The translations under genes were made by a program, and so were the position numbers. Under the pieces are notes generated by a model, which was not told the origin of the DNA, did no database searches, and saw only the letters and a list, made by a program, of their open reading frames with translations. Positions 1 to 5,414 of a stretch of DNA of 5,414 nt are shown piece after piece. Every line of letters begins with the position of its first letter. Positions within the stretch are counted from its first letter, which is position 1. The stretch is from an uncultured beta proteobacterium (GTDB lineage Bacteria > Pseudomonadota > Gammaproteobacteria > Burkholderiales > Rhodocyclaceae). The stretch covers positions 1 through 5,414 of the forward strand of contig CAIWVX010000052.1 in NCBI GenBank assembly GCA_903916205.1, read 5' to 3'.

Positions 1-798
1 AATGCTCTGGTTGTGAGCGTAGGCCGAAAGGTAGATGTTGTTGTGCTTGAGAATGACCAACTTGCCATAACCGCGTAGCCCCGTTCCGCTATAAACGACC
101 TTGCCATCCGCCGAAGCCAGCACCGGATCACCGGCTTTGGCGGCAATGTCGAGCCCTTTGCTACCGCTTTCAGTGAAAGTGGCCACGGTTTTTCCTGAGG
201 CCGGCCAGATCCAGGAAATTTCGTCATCCATCAGTGCAGGTGTCTCCGTCGCGTTTTTTGTGTCAGGCTTGGCCTCACGCTTCACCTCATTTTTTGGCAC
301 CGTGCTTGCGGCATCGGCGACCTTGGATGGATCCTGATTTTGCGCCTGAGCCAAGGTTTGCTCAGAATACGGCAGCTTGCCCGCGTTCGGCTCACGCTTC
401 ATGTTGCCGGTGTTCTTGCCGAGCGGACGCTTTTCAACAATTTGTTCGGTCGCAATGGATTTGGCAACCACGGCGCTCGAGGTCACCGGGGTGGTTGTCG
501 CGCCCTGTGTACTTTGTGCTTTGATTTTCAGTACGCGGCCAACAGAAATCTGATTGGGATTCTCGATGTTGTTCATGGCAATCAGTTCGCGGTGATCCAT
601 ACCCAATTCGCGGGCGATGCCGTAGAGGGTGTCGCCACTTTTGACGGTATAGATATCTTGGGCCACTGCCGCCACAGCGGGTCGGCCATCGCCATCGAAA
701 ACGGGGGCGGAACCCCTGCTGGCACAAGCCGCCAGTATAAAAATGGCGACCCCAACAGCCGTTATGCCAGGCCAGTAAAAAGTACGCTTATTTTTCAT
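1..798 (-). CDS. nlpD: NlpD, outer-membrane LysM/M23 lipoprotein (C-terminus cut by window edge)
   Basis: This is a divisome-associated lipoprotein; in E. coli NlpD activates the amidase AmiC to split septal peptidoglycan. The 266 visible residues begin with a basic N-terminus and a hydrophobic segment ending in a lipobox (L22-A23-A24-C25). Alanine follows the cysteine, so there is no Asp+2 inner-membrane retention signal. A LysM domain spans about residues 49-92 (YTVKSGDTLYGIA, then NPNQISVGRVLKI). A Lys/Pro/Thr-rich linker covers 93-195, and an M23/LytM domain starts near W196. The M23 stretch around KGLDIA, GLRGYGKL and YLSAYAHN is very like E. coli NlpD. Position 213, where active M23 enzymes have the first zinc-binding His of HxxxD, is Ser, so the domain is probably catalytically inactive, as is usual for NlpD. 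The ATG overlaps the pcm stop (ATGA), with AGGA five bases upstream at 804-807. E. coli NlpD is about 379 residues, so the end of the LytM domain is missing. Confidence 0.95.
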   Translation of the reverse strand, partial: MKNKRTFYWPGITAVGVAIFILAACASRGSAPVFDGDGRPAVAAVAQDIYTVKSGDTLYGIARELGMDHRELIAMNNIENPNQISVGRVLKIKAQSTQGATTTPVTSSAVVAKSIATEQIVEKRPLGKNTGNMKREPNAGKLPYSEQTLAQAQNQDPSKVADAASTVPKNEVKREAKPDTKNATETPALMDDEISWIWPASGKTVATFTESGSKGLDIAAKAGDPVLASADGKVVYSGTGLRGYGKLVILKHNNIYLSAYAHNQSI

Positions 799-1451
799 TC
801 AAGTCCTGAAAGTAGCGGAACGAAACGAACCCCTTCGAGACGGGTTTCAATAAATCCTTCGGCCTGACGTTCAATCAGCAGAAGTTTTTGTTCTCCCGTT
901 CCTAGCGGCAACAACATTTTGCCACCAAGTGCCAGTTGCTGCAAAAGGGCTTGTGGAATACTCGAAGCGGCCGCAGCAAGGATGATGGTATCAAAGGGCG
1001 CGGCTTCCGGTAGTCCTAATTGTCCATCCGCATATTTAAGGCGCACGTTGAATTGCTGGATGGCCCGTAGATTGAGCTTGGCTTTGGCCAGCAATGGCTC
1101 GATCCGCTCAACGGCATAAACGTCTTTGGTTAGGTGCGCCAGAACCGCAGACTGGTAGCCACAGCCGGCACCAATCTCCAGCGTTTTGCCAAGTTCACGG
1201 CCATTAAGCAGCAGTTCAATCATTTTGGCGACGATGTAGGGCTGTGAAATGGTTTGCGAAAACCCGAGCGGCAAGGCCGTATCTTCATAGGCCCGAGAGG
1301 CTAGCGCTTCTTCGACAAATAGATGACGCGGTACGCCGGCAATGGCACTTAAAACGCGCTCATTGCGAATGCCTTGTTCGCGCAAACGTTCAATCATGCG
1401 ATTGCGCGTCCGCTGCGACGTCATCCCGACCCCGGAAGCGACGCGGCTCAT
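795..1451 (-). CDS. pcm: Protein-L-isoaspartate O-methyltransferase
   Basis: This cytoplasmic enzyme transfers a methyl group from S-adenosylmethionine to isoaspartyl residues in damaged proteins, starting their repair. The 218 residues carry the family signatures. The substrate/active-site loop is [13 protein letters not shown] (60-72), with S69 at the position of the conserved active-site Ser. SAM motif I is [10 protein letters not shown] (91-100), followed by the acidic VYAVE strand (111-115), the [14 protein letters not shown] segment (141-154) and LLPLG near the C-terminus. E. coli Pcm is 208 residues. Met10 begins MTSQRTR, which I recall as the start of the homologous core in Pseudomonas. 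I prefer the upstream ATG because it forms an ATGA overlap with the surE stop, implying translational coupling. Motif I has Ala and Cys where Thr and Ser are common, and the usual tryptophans of GDGxxGW are absent, but the fold signatures are otherwise complete. Confidence 0.96.
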   Translation of the reverse strand: MSRVASGVGMTSQRTRNRMIERLREQGIRNERVLSAIAGVPRHLFVEEALASRAYEDTALPLGFSQTISQPYIVAKMIELLLNGRELGKTLEIGAGCGYQSAVLAHLTKDVYAVERIEPLLAKAKLNLRAIQQFNVRLKYADGQLGLPEAAPFDTIILAAAASSIPQALLQQLALGGKMLLPLGTGEQKLLLIERQAEGFIETRLEGVRFVPLLSGLE

Positions 1452-2191
1452 GAGGTCAGCCAGCTACGCAGCACGGGCAACTGGGCATTGTGCGTCAGGT
1501 CAATTTGCAAGGGGGTAATTGAAACCTGTTTATTTTTCACTGCGAAAAAATCGGTGCCTTCGCCCGCATCCTGCGCCGCCCCCGCCGCACCAACCCAATA
1601 GACCGTTTCGTTACGTGGTGTCAGTGAGCGCACCACAGGCTCCGCCTTGTGCCGCTTACCGAGGCGGGTAATCACCTGTCCACGAAGCTGGTCATAGGGC
1701 ACATCGGGGACATTGATATTGAGCAGCAAGGGTTCGCTTACCTTCTGTCGTTCGATCATCAGAACCCACTCCAACACCACCCGCGCCGCCGTCTCGAAAT
1801 GAACGCTAACTTTGCTGCACAGCGAAACGGCAATGGAGGGAACCCCCAGCAAAAACCCCTCGGTCGCTGCGGCTACCGTCCCGGAGTAAATGGTGTCATC
1901 GCCCATATTAGCCCCATGATTGATGCCTGAAATAACCATGTCGGGCAATGCGTCGAGCATCCCGGTAACCGCCAGATGCACGCAATCGGTAGGGGTTCCA
2001 TTGACATGGTAAAAGCCATTGGAGCCGCGCTTGAGCGAAAGCGGACGATCAAGTGTCAGCGAATTGCTGGCCCCACTACGATCCCGCTCAGGAGCCACTA
2101 CGGTAATTTCGGCGATCTCCGCAAGCGTCCTCGCTAGACATTCAATTCCGGGAGAAAAATAGCCATCGTCGTTACTCAGCAGTATTCGCAT
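1448..2191 (-). CDS. surE: 5'/3'-nucleotidase SurE
   Basis: SurE is a divalent-metal-dependent phosphatase that removes phosphate from nucleoside monophosphates, and in some species from short polyphosphate. It is linked to stationary-phase survival. The 247 residues compare with 253 in E. coli. The expected metal site is present: N7-D8-D9-G10 at the N-terminus, S39 in [12 protein letters not shown], and N91 in VISGIN. The family stretches [11 protein letters not shown] (65-75) and [15 protein letters not shown] (98-112) and the C-terminal [21 protein letters not shown] are all conserved. The gene heads the surE-pcm-nlpD block, and its TGA overlaps the pcm ATG. No strong Shine-Dalgarno sequence precedes the ATG, only AGTGGG. 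An intrinsic terminator lies about 30 bases upstream, so either the promoter is very close or the operon is read through an attenuator. In many gammaproteobacteria truD precedes surE; here it does not. Confidence 0.97.
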   Translation of the reverse strand: MRILLSNDDGYFSPGIECLARTLAEIAEITVVAPERDRSGASNSLTLDRPLSLKRGSNGFYHVNGTPTDCVHLAVTGMLDALPDMVISGINHGANMGDDTIYSGTVAAATEGFLLGVPSIAVSLCSKVSVHFETAARVVLEWVLMIERQKVSEPLLLNINVPDVPYDQLRGQVITRLGKRHKAEPVVRSLTPRNETVYWVGAAGAAQDAGEGTDFFAVKNKQVSITPLQIDLTHNAQLPVLRSWLTS

Positions 2192-2220
2192 ATCGACCCA
2201 CTAAAACGGAAAAAAGAAAC

Positions 2221-2247
2221 AAAAAAACCAGCAAGCCGCCGGTTTTT
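2221..2247 (-). terminator. Intrinsic terminator just upstream of surE
   Basis: On the minus strand AAAAACCGGC (2247-2238) pairs with GCTGGTTTTT (2232-2223) in a 10-bp stem with one G-U wobble and a 5-base GGCTT loop. The T run continues to 2221, and further T-rich sequence follows to about 2211. The mirror hairpin on the plus strand has an A-C mismatch, so the minus direction is favoured. It could end transcription from rlmD, or act as an attenuator if the surE promoter lies upstream of it. Confidence 0.8.
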
Positions 2248-2312
2248 GAAGAAGGGTCTGAATAATGGATCCGTCCGACAACCACCACACAAAATCACCC
2301 CAAAAAACGCCG

Positions 2313-2378
2313 CCAACTCAGGCTAAATTATACGGGCAATCAGGGCGCAGGCTGCGCGTAAATGAAGCCTGAAGTTGG
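2313..2378. repeat. Nested inverted repeat in the rlmD-surE intergenic region
   Basis: The outer arms CCAACTCAGGCT (2313-2324) and AGCCTGAAGTTGG (2366-2378) are complementary over 12 bp with one bulged base. The 41-base interior holds a perfect GCGCAG-G-CTGCGC hairpin (2345-2357). CAGGCT occurs twice (2319-2324 and 2348-2353), so AGCCTG at 2366-2371 could pair with either copy, giving two mutually exclusive folds. On the minus strand a T6 run (2307-2302) follows the outer stem after five bases, so it may act as a weak terminator after rlmD. A REP-like or small-RNA role is also possible. Confidence 0.6.
2327..2355 (-). promoter_or_regulatory. Candidate promoter for the surE operon
   Basis: A perfect TATAAT hexamer reads on the minus strand at 2332-2327. 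At 17-base spacing the -35 position (2355-2350) reads GCAGCC, which is poor, so any sigma70 promoter here would be weak or need an activator. The -35 position lies inside a 6+1+6 palindrome (GCGCAG-G-CTGCGC, 2345-2357) that could be an operator. Transcription from here would give a leader of roughly 125 bases containing the terminator at 2221-2247. This is inferred from sequence alone; the hexamer also lies in the loop of a larger inverted repeat, so it may be fortuitous. Confidence 0.25.
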
Positions 2379-2469
2379 TGCTATAACCTTCAACACCCCA
2401 TTCATTCGATAAAACGCTGTTGAAACGTGCTTTCATACGAAAAGGAATCAGTGTGCTGGTGGATGGCGG

Positions 2470-2655
2470 CTAGGAAACCGGCTTTGCCTGAATCCATTTG
2501 CGAACTTCAGGATAAGCAGCAATGCAAGCTGCAATCATTGCAACGACAGAAACCCAAAATGAAGGAGTAGTTGACCAATGAGGTTTTTTGATAGCGTCAA
2601 GTAACTCATTATGAAGTTTTTTAGCTTCATCTTGTTCGGGGAAGCCCTTGTAGAG
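2470..2655 (-). pseudogene. Start-less remnant encoding a small membrane protein tail
   Basis: One minus-strand frame stays open for 61 codons from just after a TAA-TAA pair (2661-2656) to a TAG at 2472-2470, with no ATG, GTG or TTG in a usable place. The only in-frame Met lies inside the hydrophobic segment. The translation looks like real protein: a charged amphipathic stretch (FPEQDEAKKLHNELLDAIKK), then PHWSTTPSFW, a hydrophobic membrane-like segment (WVSVVAMIAACIAAY), and a basic end (PEVRKWIQAKPVS). It overlaps the last 29 bases of rlmD in the +1 frame. I do not recognise the family. The simplest reading is the 3' part of a decayed gene whose beginning was lost when it was joined to the end of rlmD. 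A one-base error or +1 slip in the four-C run (2641-2638) would instead fuse it to RlmD. Confidence 0.5.
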
Positions 2656-3964
2656 TTATTAAAGTTGATCGTTTCTCGAATAGCGCAATGGACTCCACAT
2701 GTGAGGTATTCGGGAACATGTTGATTACCCCGGCACCCAGTAGCCGATAGCCTTTCTGTGTGACTAGAATCGCCGCATCCCGTGCCAGCGTTGCTGGGTT
2801 GCAGGAGACATAAACAATACGCCACGGCCCATTAGCCCCAATGGCCCGAACCAGATTGACTGCGCCTTCACGTGGCGGGTCAATTAGCATTTTGTCAACG
2901 TGCCCAAGCGCGGCTAAGGACTCAGGTGTCGCTTCAAAAAGATTGGCTACGCTATAACTTACCTGAGCCGCTACACCATTCGCGGCGGCATTTTTCGAGG
3001 CTCTGCGGACTAACTCACGACTTCCTTCGACGCCAATCACCACGGCCCCCGAACGGGCAATCGGCAGGGTGAAATTCCCCAGGCCGCAGAACATATCGGC
3101 AATCCGCTCCCCACGTTGCGGATCGAGCAAGGTCAGCGCCCGACGGACTAATACGCGATTAAGTTCGGGATTGACTTGGGTGAACTCGGTCGGTGAGAAA
3201 AAGTGCTCTATTGCGAAATCCGGCAAGCGGTACGAAAGTTGTGGCCCGTCAAGGGGATAAAAACGGCGGGCCGATGTCGGGCCCTTACTTTGCAGATAAA
3301 AGGCGATGCCGTGGCTGTCGGCGAAGGCGCGCAATAAGACTTCATCGGCTTGGGACAACGGGGCAAGAAGACGCAACAGTAAGACCGTCACGTATTCACC
3401 GACCGCGACTTCGATCTGCGGAATTTTCCGCGCGATTGACAACTTGGCGATCAAACGATGCAAAGGCGTCAGTAACGCAGAAACAGGTGACGGAAGATTC
3501 AGGCACTGCTGCATATCGGCGACCTGTGCGCTCTGGCGTTGGTGGAAACCAATCAGTACGTCCCCTTTATTCGCGGTCACATGCACCGACAGACGCGCAC
3601 GAAAACGATAACCCGAAAAAGCACCGTAGATCGGCGCATACAATTGTTCAGGAATTAAGCGGGCCAGATGCCAAAAATTTGATTCCAGTACGCGCTGCTT
3701 GGCCGCCACCTGAGCCGATGGATCAAGGTGTTGCATGCTGCAACCGCCACACACGCCAAAATGCGGGCACTTAGGCTGTACTCGGTCAGGCGAAGCCTTT
3801 AAGAGGCGTACGACACGGGCAATTTCGTAGCTTGGCCGGGTCTGAAAACAGGTGTATTCAACCTGCTCACCGGGCAGCGCACCTTCGACAAAAATCGTTT
3901 TGCCTTCCAGCCGAGTGATACCGCGTGCATCATGATCCAGCGATTCAATGATTCCTGTCGGCAT
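2627..3964 (-). CDS. rlmD: 23S rRNA (uracil1939-C5)-methyltransferase RlmD
   Basis: RlmD uses S-adenosylmethionine to make 5-methyluridine at position 1939 of 23S rRNA. The 445 residues start with a TRAM-like RNA-binding domain (about 1-58). The [4Fe-4S] cluster cysteines follow at C66, C72 and C75 (CPHFGVCGGC), with the fourth at C154. The methyltransferase domain has ADMFCGLGNF (289-298), the VEGS acidic loop near E313, DPPREGA (362-368), the nucleophile C388 in YVSCNPATLARD, and the general base E424 in SHVES. E. coli RlmD is 433 residues and ends a few residues after the equivalent of ESIALF. This protein carries 13 further residues (433-445) that look unrelated to the family and lie in the junction with the remnant frame downstream. 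This separates it from the RlmC and TrmA relatives, although assignment within the group rests on the cysteine pattern and overall similarity. The upstream sequence offers only a GGGA-type ribosome site. Confidence 0.94.
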   Translation of the reverse strand: MPTGIIESLDHDARGITRLEGKTIFVEGALPGEQVEYTCFQTRPSYEIARVVRLLKASPDRVQPKCPHFGVCGGCSMQHLDPSAQVAAKQRVLESNFWHLARLIPEQLYAPIYGAFSGYRFRARLSVHVTANKGDVLIGFHQRQSAQVADMQQCLNLPSPVSALLTPLHRLIAKLSIARKIPQIEVAVGEYVTVLLLRLLAPLSQADEVLLRAFADSHGIAFYLQSKGPTSARRFYPLDGPQLSYRLPDFAIEHFFSPTEFTQVNPELNRVLVRRALTLLDPQRGERIADMFCGLGNFTLPIARSGAVVIGVEGSRELVRRASKNAAANGVAAQVSYSVANLFEATPESLAALGHVDKMLIDPPREGAVNLVRAIGANGPWRIVYVSCNPATLARDAAILVTQKGYRLLGAGVINMFPNTSHVESIALFEKRSTLITLQGLPRTR

Positions 3965-3991
3965 GTCCCATCCCGGAGAAAAAATCTCGTA

Positions 3992-4020
3992 ATTCTAGTC
4001 GTCTAGGGGTGTTTGGAGCA
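3992..4020 (-). promoter_or_regulatory. Weak candidate promoter for rlmD
   Basis: TAGAAT reads on the minus strand at 3997-3992 as a good -10 match. At 17-base spacing the -35 position (4020-4015) reads TGCTCC, which is poor. Transcription would begin roughly 20 bases before the rlmD ATG. A small dyad, TCAGT-7-ACTGA (4038-4054), lies further upstream and could bind a regulator. Neither element is strong. Confidence 0.22.
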
Positions 4021-4094
4021 ATCAAACCGTCGTGTAATCAGTGTGAATAACTGACGCGTTGAGCTATTTCCTGTTGGGTTCGGACTCGTCGCGC

Positions 4095-4119
4095 TTGGGC
4101 GTTTATCGAAAAGGCCCAA
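4095..4119. repeat. Hairpin in the divergent intergenic region
   Basis: TTGGGC (4095-4100) and GCCCAA (4114-4119) are perfectly complementary. Inside, TTT and AAA flank an ATCG tetraloop, giving a nine-pair stem with a small internal loop. No T run follows on either strand, so this is not an intrinsic terminator. It could be a regulatory dyad or part of a leader RNA. Confidence 0.35.
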
Positions 4120-4236
4120 TCACTGCGGAAAGGGAGAAATTGAAGCGCTATAAATCGAGCAAAATCCATCTGATTCGATCCGCCCCCTGTTTTCGCTACA
4201 AAGCAGTACACTTCGCCACTTGCTGGCGGCGCGATA

Positions 4237-4306
4237 TTAAGCGACCACTAACAATAAATCATTTCATCACGTCCTTACGGCGAGTCCAACGCTACGGGTC
4301 GCTTAA
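4237..4306. repeat. Perfect 10-bp inverted repeat upstream of the 4339 gene
   Basis: TTAAGCGACC (4237-4246) and GGTCGCTTAA (4297-4306) are exact reverse complements separated by 50 bases. The right arm ends 32 bases before the ATG of the next gene. It could be a paired operator allowing looping or the closing stem of a structured leader; chance is not excluded. Confidence 0.45.
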
Positions 4307-4338
4307 CTCATGATCCACAACCATGCGGGGTTTTATCG

Positions 4339-4836
4339 ATGCAAGCCAATTATTTTGTCGATGCACTTCTATTTTTGGCCGTCGCCCTTTCTTCCAAACG
4401 GCGGCCCGCCGAACTCGTCGAGATTATTGCCGCTATTGATCTGGCGGAAGGCGCACAAGGCATCGTGCCTTCGGGGTTAATCCTCAGTGAGGCTTTTCAA
4501 CGACTCTCAAAACAGGGCTTGATCATTGAAACCGAAGGCCATTATTCATTGACCACGGCGGCCCAAAGTATCTTCGCAGCTCTCCCCAAGAAAACGGCTA
4601 CACCAGAGCGTCTGATCCGTCTCAAAGAACACATCATGGCCTTCAGCCCGACCGCTGAGCACCCGACCATCATGCTCACCAGCAACCAGCTTGGCACCGC
4701 CATTCTGGCGCACCGGGCCGCTGGTAAAAACGTCGGTAAAAATCTGCTGGTACCGAAACCTAATCCGGCAGATAACGAGACTAAACCCGGACAACGCCAG
4801 CGCAAGCCTTTCCCTGGCCGACGTCGCAAAGATTAA
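4339..4836 (+). CDS. Hypothetical protein with winged-helix-like pattern, co-transcribed with dbpA
   Basis: I do not recognise a named family for this 165-residue protein, although it resembles conserved hypothetical proteins of gammaproteobacteria. No signal peptide or transmembrane segment is evident. Residues 5-100 suggest a small DNA- or RNA-binding fold. A hydrophobic helix (YFVDALLFLAVAL, 5-17) is followed by a helix after KRRPAELVEIIAAIDL (20-35) and a third helix (SEAFQRLSKQG, 50-60). A likely beta-hairpin wing (LIIETEGHYSLT, 61-72) and two further helices come next. The last 35 or so residues form a low-complexity Pro/Lys/Arg tail ending GRRRKD, typical of nucleic-acid contact. The ATG is preceded by GGGG with eight bases between. 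The helicase gene starts eight bases after the stop, so the two are probably one operon. A role as a transcription factor or as an RNA-binding partner of the helicase is inference only. Confidence 0.85.
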   Translation: MQANYFVDALLFLAVALSSKRRPAELVEIIAAIDLAEGAQGIVPSGLILSEAFQRLSKQGLIIETEGHYSLTTAAQSIFAALPKKTATPERLIRLKEHIMAFSPTAEHPTIMLTSNQLGTAILAHRAAGKNVGKNLLVPKPNPADNETKPGQRQRKPFPGRRRKD

Positions 4837-4844
4837 GACGACAC

Positions 4845-5414
4845 ATGACCGATCATAGCCAACCCATGCCGTCAGTCGCGCCTAACACCACCAAGCGTCT
4901 ATTTAGCGAATTGCCCCTCTCACCGGCCCTGTTGGCGACCTTGCAACAGCTCGAATACCACACGATGACGCCGATTCAGGCGGCCAGTCTGCCGATTACG
5001 CTGGCCGGTCACGACCTGCTGGCGCAAGCTAAAACCGGTAGCGGAAAAACTGCCGCCTTTGCTCTGCCCCTGCTGACCAAGCTGAATCAGCGACGTTTCG
5101 CGGTACAGGCGATGGTGTTGTGCCCGACCCGCGAGTTGGCCGATCAGGTTACGCAGGAAATCCGCCGACTGGCGCGTAGCGAAGACAATATAAAAATTTT
5201 GACGTTGTGCGGCGGCACCACAATGCGCCCGCAGCGGGCTAGTTTGGAGCATGGCGCACATATCGTGGTCGGCACGCCGGGGCGAATTATGGATCATCTG
5301 GAACGCGGTACGCTGCAACTGGATGCGCTGAATACGCTGGTGCTCGACGAAGCCGATCGTATGTTGGACATGGGCTTTTATGACGACATTGTGCACGTCG
5401 TTAAACACTGTCCG
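4845..5414 (+). CDS. dbpA: DEAD-box RNA helicase DbpA (C-terminus cut by window edge)
   Basis: The 190 visible residues form most of the first RecA-like domain of a DEAD-box helicase. The Q motif region is MTPIQ (41-45), with F20 as the upstream aromatic. Motif I is AKTGSGKT (62-69), motif Ia PTRELA (94-99), the GG pair is at 123-124, motif Ib TPGR (144-147) and motif II DEAD (168-171). Several stretches match E. coli DbpA closely (LCPTRELADQV, KILTLCGG, LDALNTLV, DEADRMLDMGF), favouring DbpA over RhlE or SrmB. DbpA is an ATPase stimulated by hairpin 92 of 23S rRNA and acts in 50S subunit assembly. The C-terminal RNA-recognition domain that would prove the identity lies beyond the window. The N-terminus is about ten residues longer than in E. 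coli. A second ATG at codon 8 is possible, and neither start has a clear ribosome site, which fits coupling to the preceding gene. Confidence 0.9.
   Translation, partial: MTDHSQPMPSVAPNTTKRLFSELPLSPALLATLQQLEYHTMTPIQAASLPITLAGHDLLAQAKTGSGKTAAFALPLLTKLNQRRFAVQAMVLCPTRELADQVTQEIRRLARSEDNIKILTLCGGTTMRPQRASLEHGAHIVVGTPGRIMDHLERGTLQLDALNTLVLDEADRMLDMGFYDDIVHVVKHCP

Larger units (their letters stand above)
2192..2469. other. Non-coding, structured stretch upstream of surE
   Basis: I find no credible gene in this stretch. It holds the terminator at 2221-2247, the nested inverted repeat at 2313-2378 and a possible -10 hexamer, each listed separately. There is also a small perfect hairpin, TGAAA-CGTGC-TTTCA, at 2421-2435. 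The part from 2281 to 2310 is rich in A and C on the plus strand (G- and T-rich RNA on the minus strand), unlike the coding DNA on either side. Confidence 0.6.
3965..4338. other. Divergent intergenic region between rlmD and the 4339 gene
   Basis: This separates the minus-strand rlmD from the plus-strand pair at 4339-5414, so it should hold promoters for both directions. I found no convincing promoter for the plus strand; TATAAA at 4149-4154 has no matching -35. Apart from the repeats listed separately, there is a CGCCA-CTTGC-TGGCG hairpin at 4214-4228. A TTG-started reading frame at 4059-4313 encodes a Lys/Arg-rich sequence with no recognisable domain and no ribosome site, and I do not accept it as a gene. 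No tRNA or known small RNA is recognisable. Confidence 0.5.

Noticed and set aside
340..867. A 175-codon plus-strand reading frame opposite nlpD and the end of pcm
   Set aside because: It lies antisense to clearly real, conserved genes and its translation shows no domain or sensible composition; it is a shadow frame.
2176..2298. A GTG-started, Phe-rich 40-codon minus-strand frame through the surE leader that could be a leader peptide for attenuation
   Set aside because: The Phe codons come from the T runs of the terminator, there is no good ribosome site, and SurE has no link to phenylalanine. I treat it as coincidence.
2535..2825. A 96-codon minus-strand frame across the end of rlmD
   Set aside because: Most of it is rlmD read in the wrong frame. 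The protein-like signal downstream lies in a different frame, reported as the remnant at 2470-2655.
3193..3774. A 193-codon plus-strand frame opposite rlmD
   Set aside because: It is fully antisense to rlmD, whose cluster cysteines and catalytic residues are intact; the plus-strand translation has no protein-like pattern.
4070..4095. GGTTCGGACTC, reminiscent of a tRNA T-arm
   Set aside because: No acceptor stem, D-arm or anticodon arm can be built around it on either strand.
4059..4313. An 84-codon TTG-started plus-strand frame in the intergenic region
   Set aside because: There is no ribosome site, no recognisable domain, and the product is a random-looking Lys/Arg-rich sequence. The large inverted repeat overlaps its end.

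Overview
The window looks like a chromosomal housekeeping region of a gammaproteobacterium of moderate GC content. The main evidence is the block surE-pcm-nlpD in that order and orientation, which in gammaproteobacteria usually leads on to rpoS. The SurE, Pcm, NlpD, RlmD and DbpA proteins also resemble their Escherichia coli and Pseudomonas counterparts. I cannot name the genus.

Layout. Positions 1-2191 (minus strand) hold surE, pcm and nlpD as a tightly coupled operon. Both junctions are 4-base ATGA stop/start overlaps, and nlpD runs off the left edge without its last few dozen residues. Positions 2192-2469 are non-coding but structured. They contain a strong intrinsic terminator just ahead of surE, a perfect TATAAT hexamer, and a nested inverted repeat. 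Positions 2470-2655 (minus) hold an open, protein-like frame with a predicted membrane segment but no start codon. It overlaps the 3' end of rlmD and is probably a gene remnant. Positions 2627-3964 (minus) hold a complete rlmD with an unusual 13-residue C-terminal tail. Positions 3965-4338 separate divergent transcription units and carry several inverted repeats but no convincing gene. Positions 4339-5414 (plus) hold a 165-residue conserved-hypothetical-type protein with a winged-helix-like pattern. It is followed 8 bases later by a DEAD-box RNA helicase that closely matches DbpA and is cut by the right edge.

How the genes relate. SurE (nucleotidase), Pcm (repair of isoaspartyl damage) and NlpD (outer-membrane activator of cell separation) form the classic stress and stationary-phase-linked cluster. 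RlmD (m5U1939 methylation of 23S rRNA) and DbpA (large-subunit assembly helicase) lie on opposite strands either side of one intergenic region, and both act on 23S rRNA. I see no mobile element, CRISPR array, tRNA or rRNA. No wholly new system is evident. The least ordinary parts are the 2192-2660 stretch and the small protein paired with dbpA.
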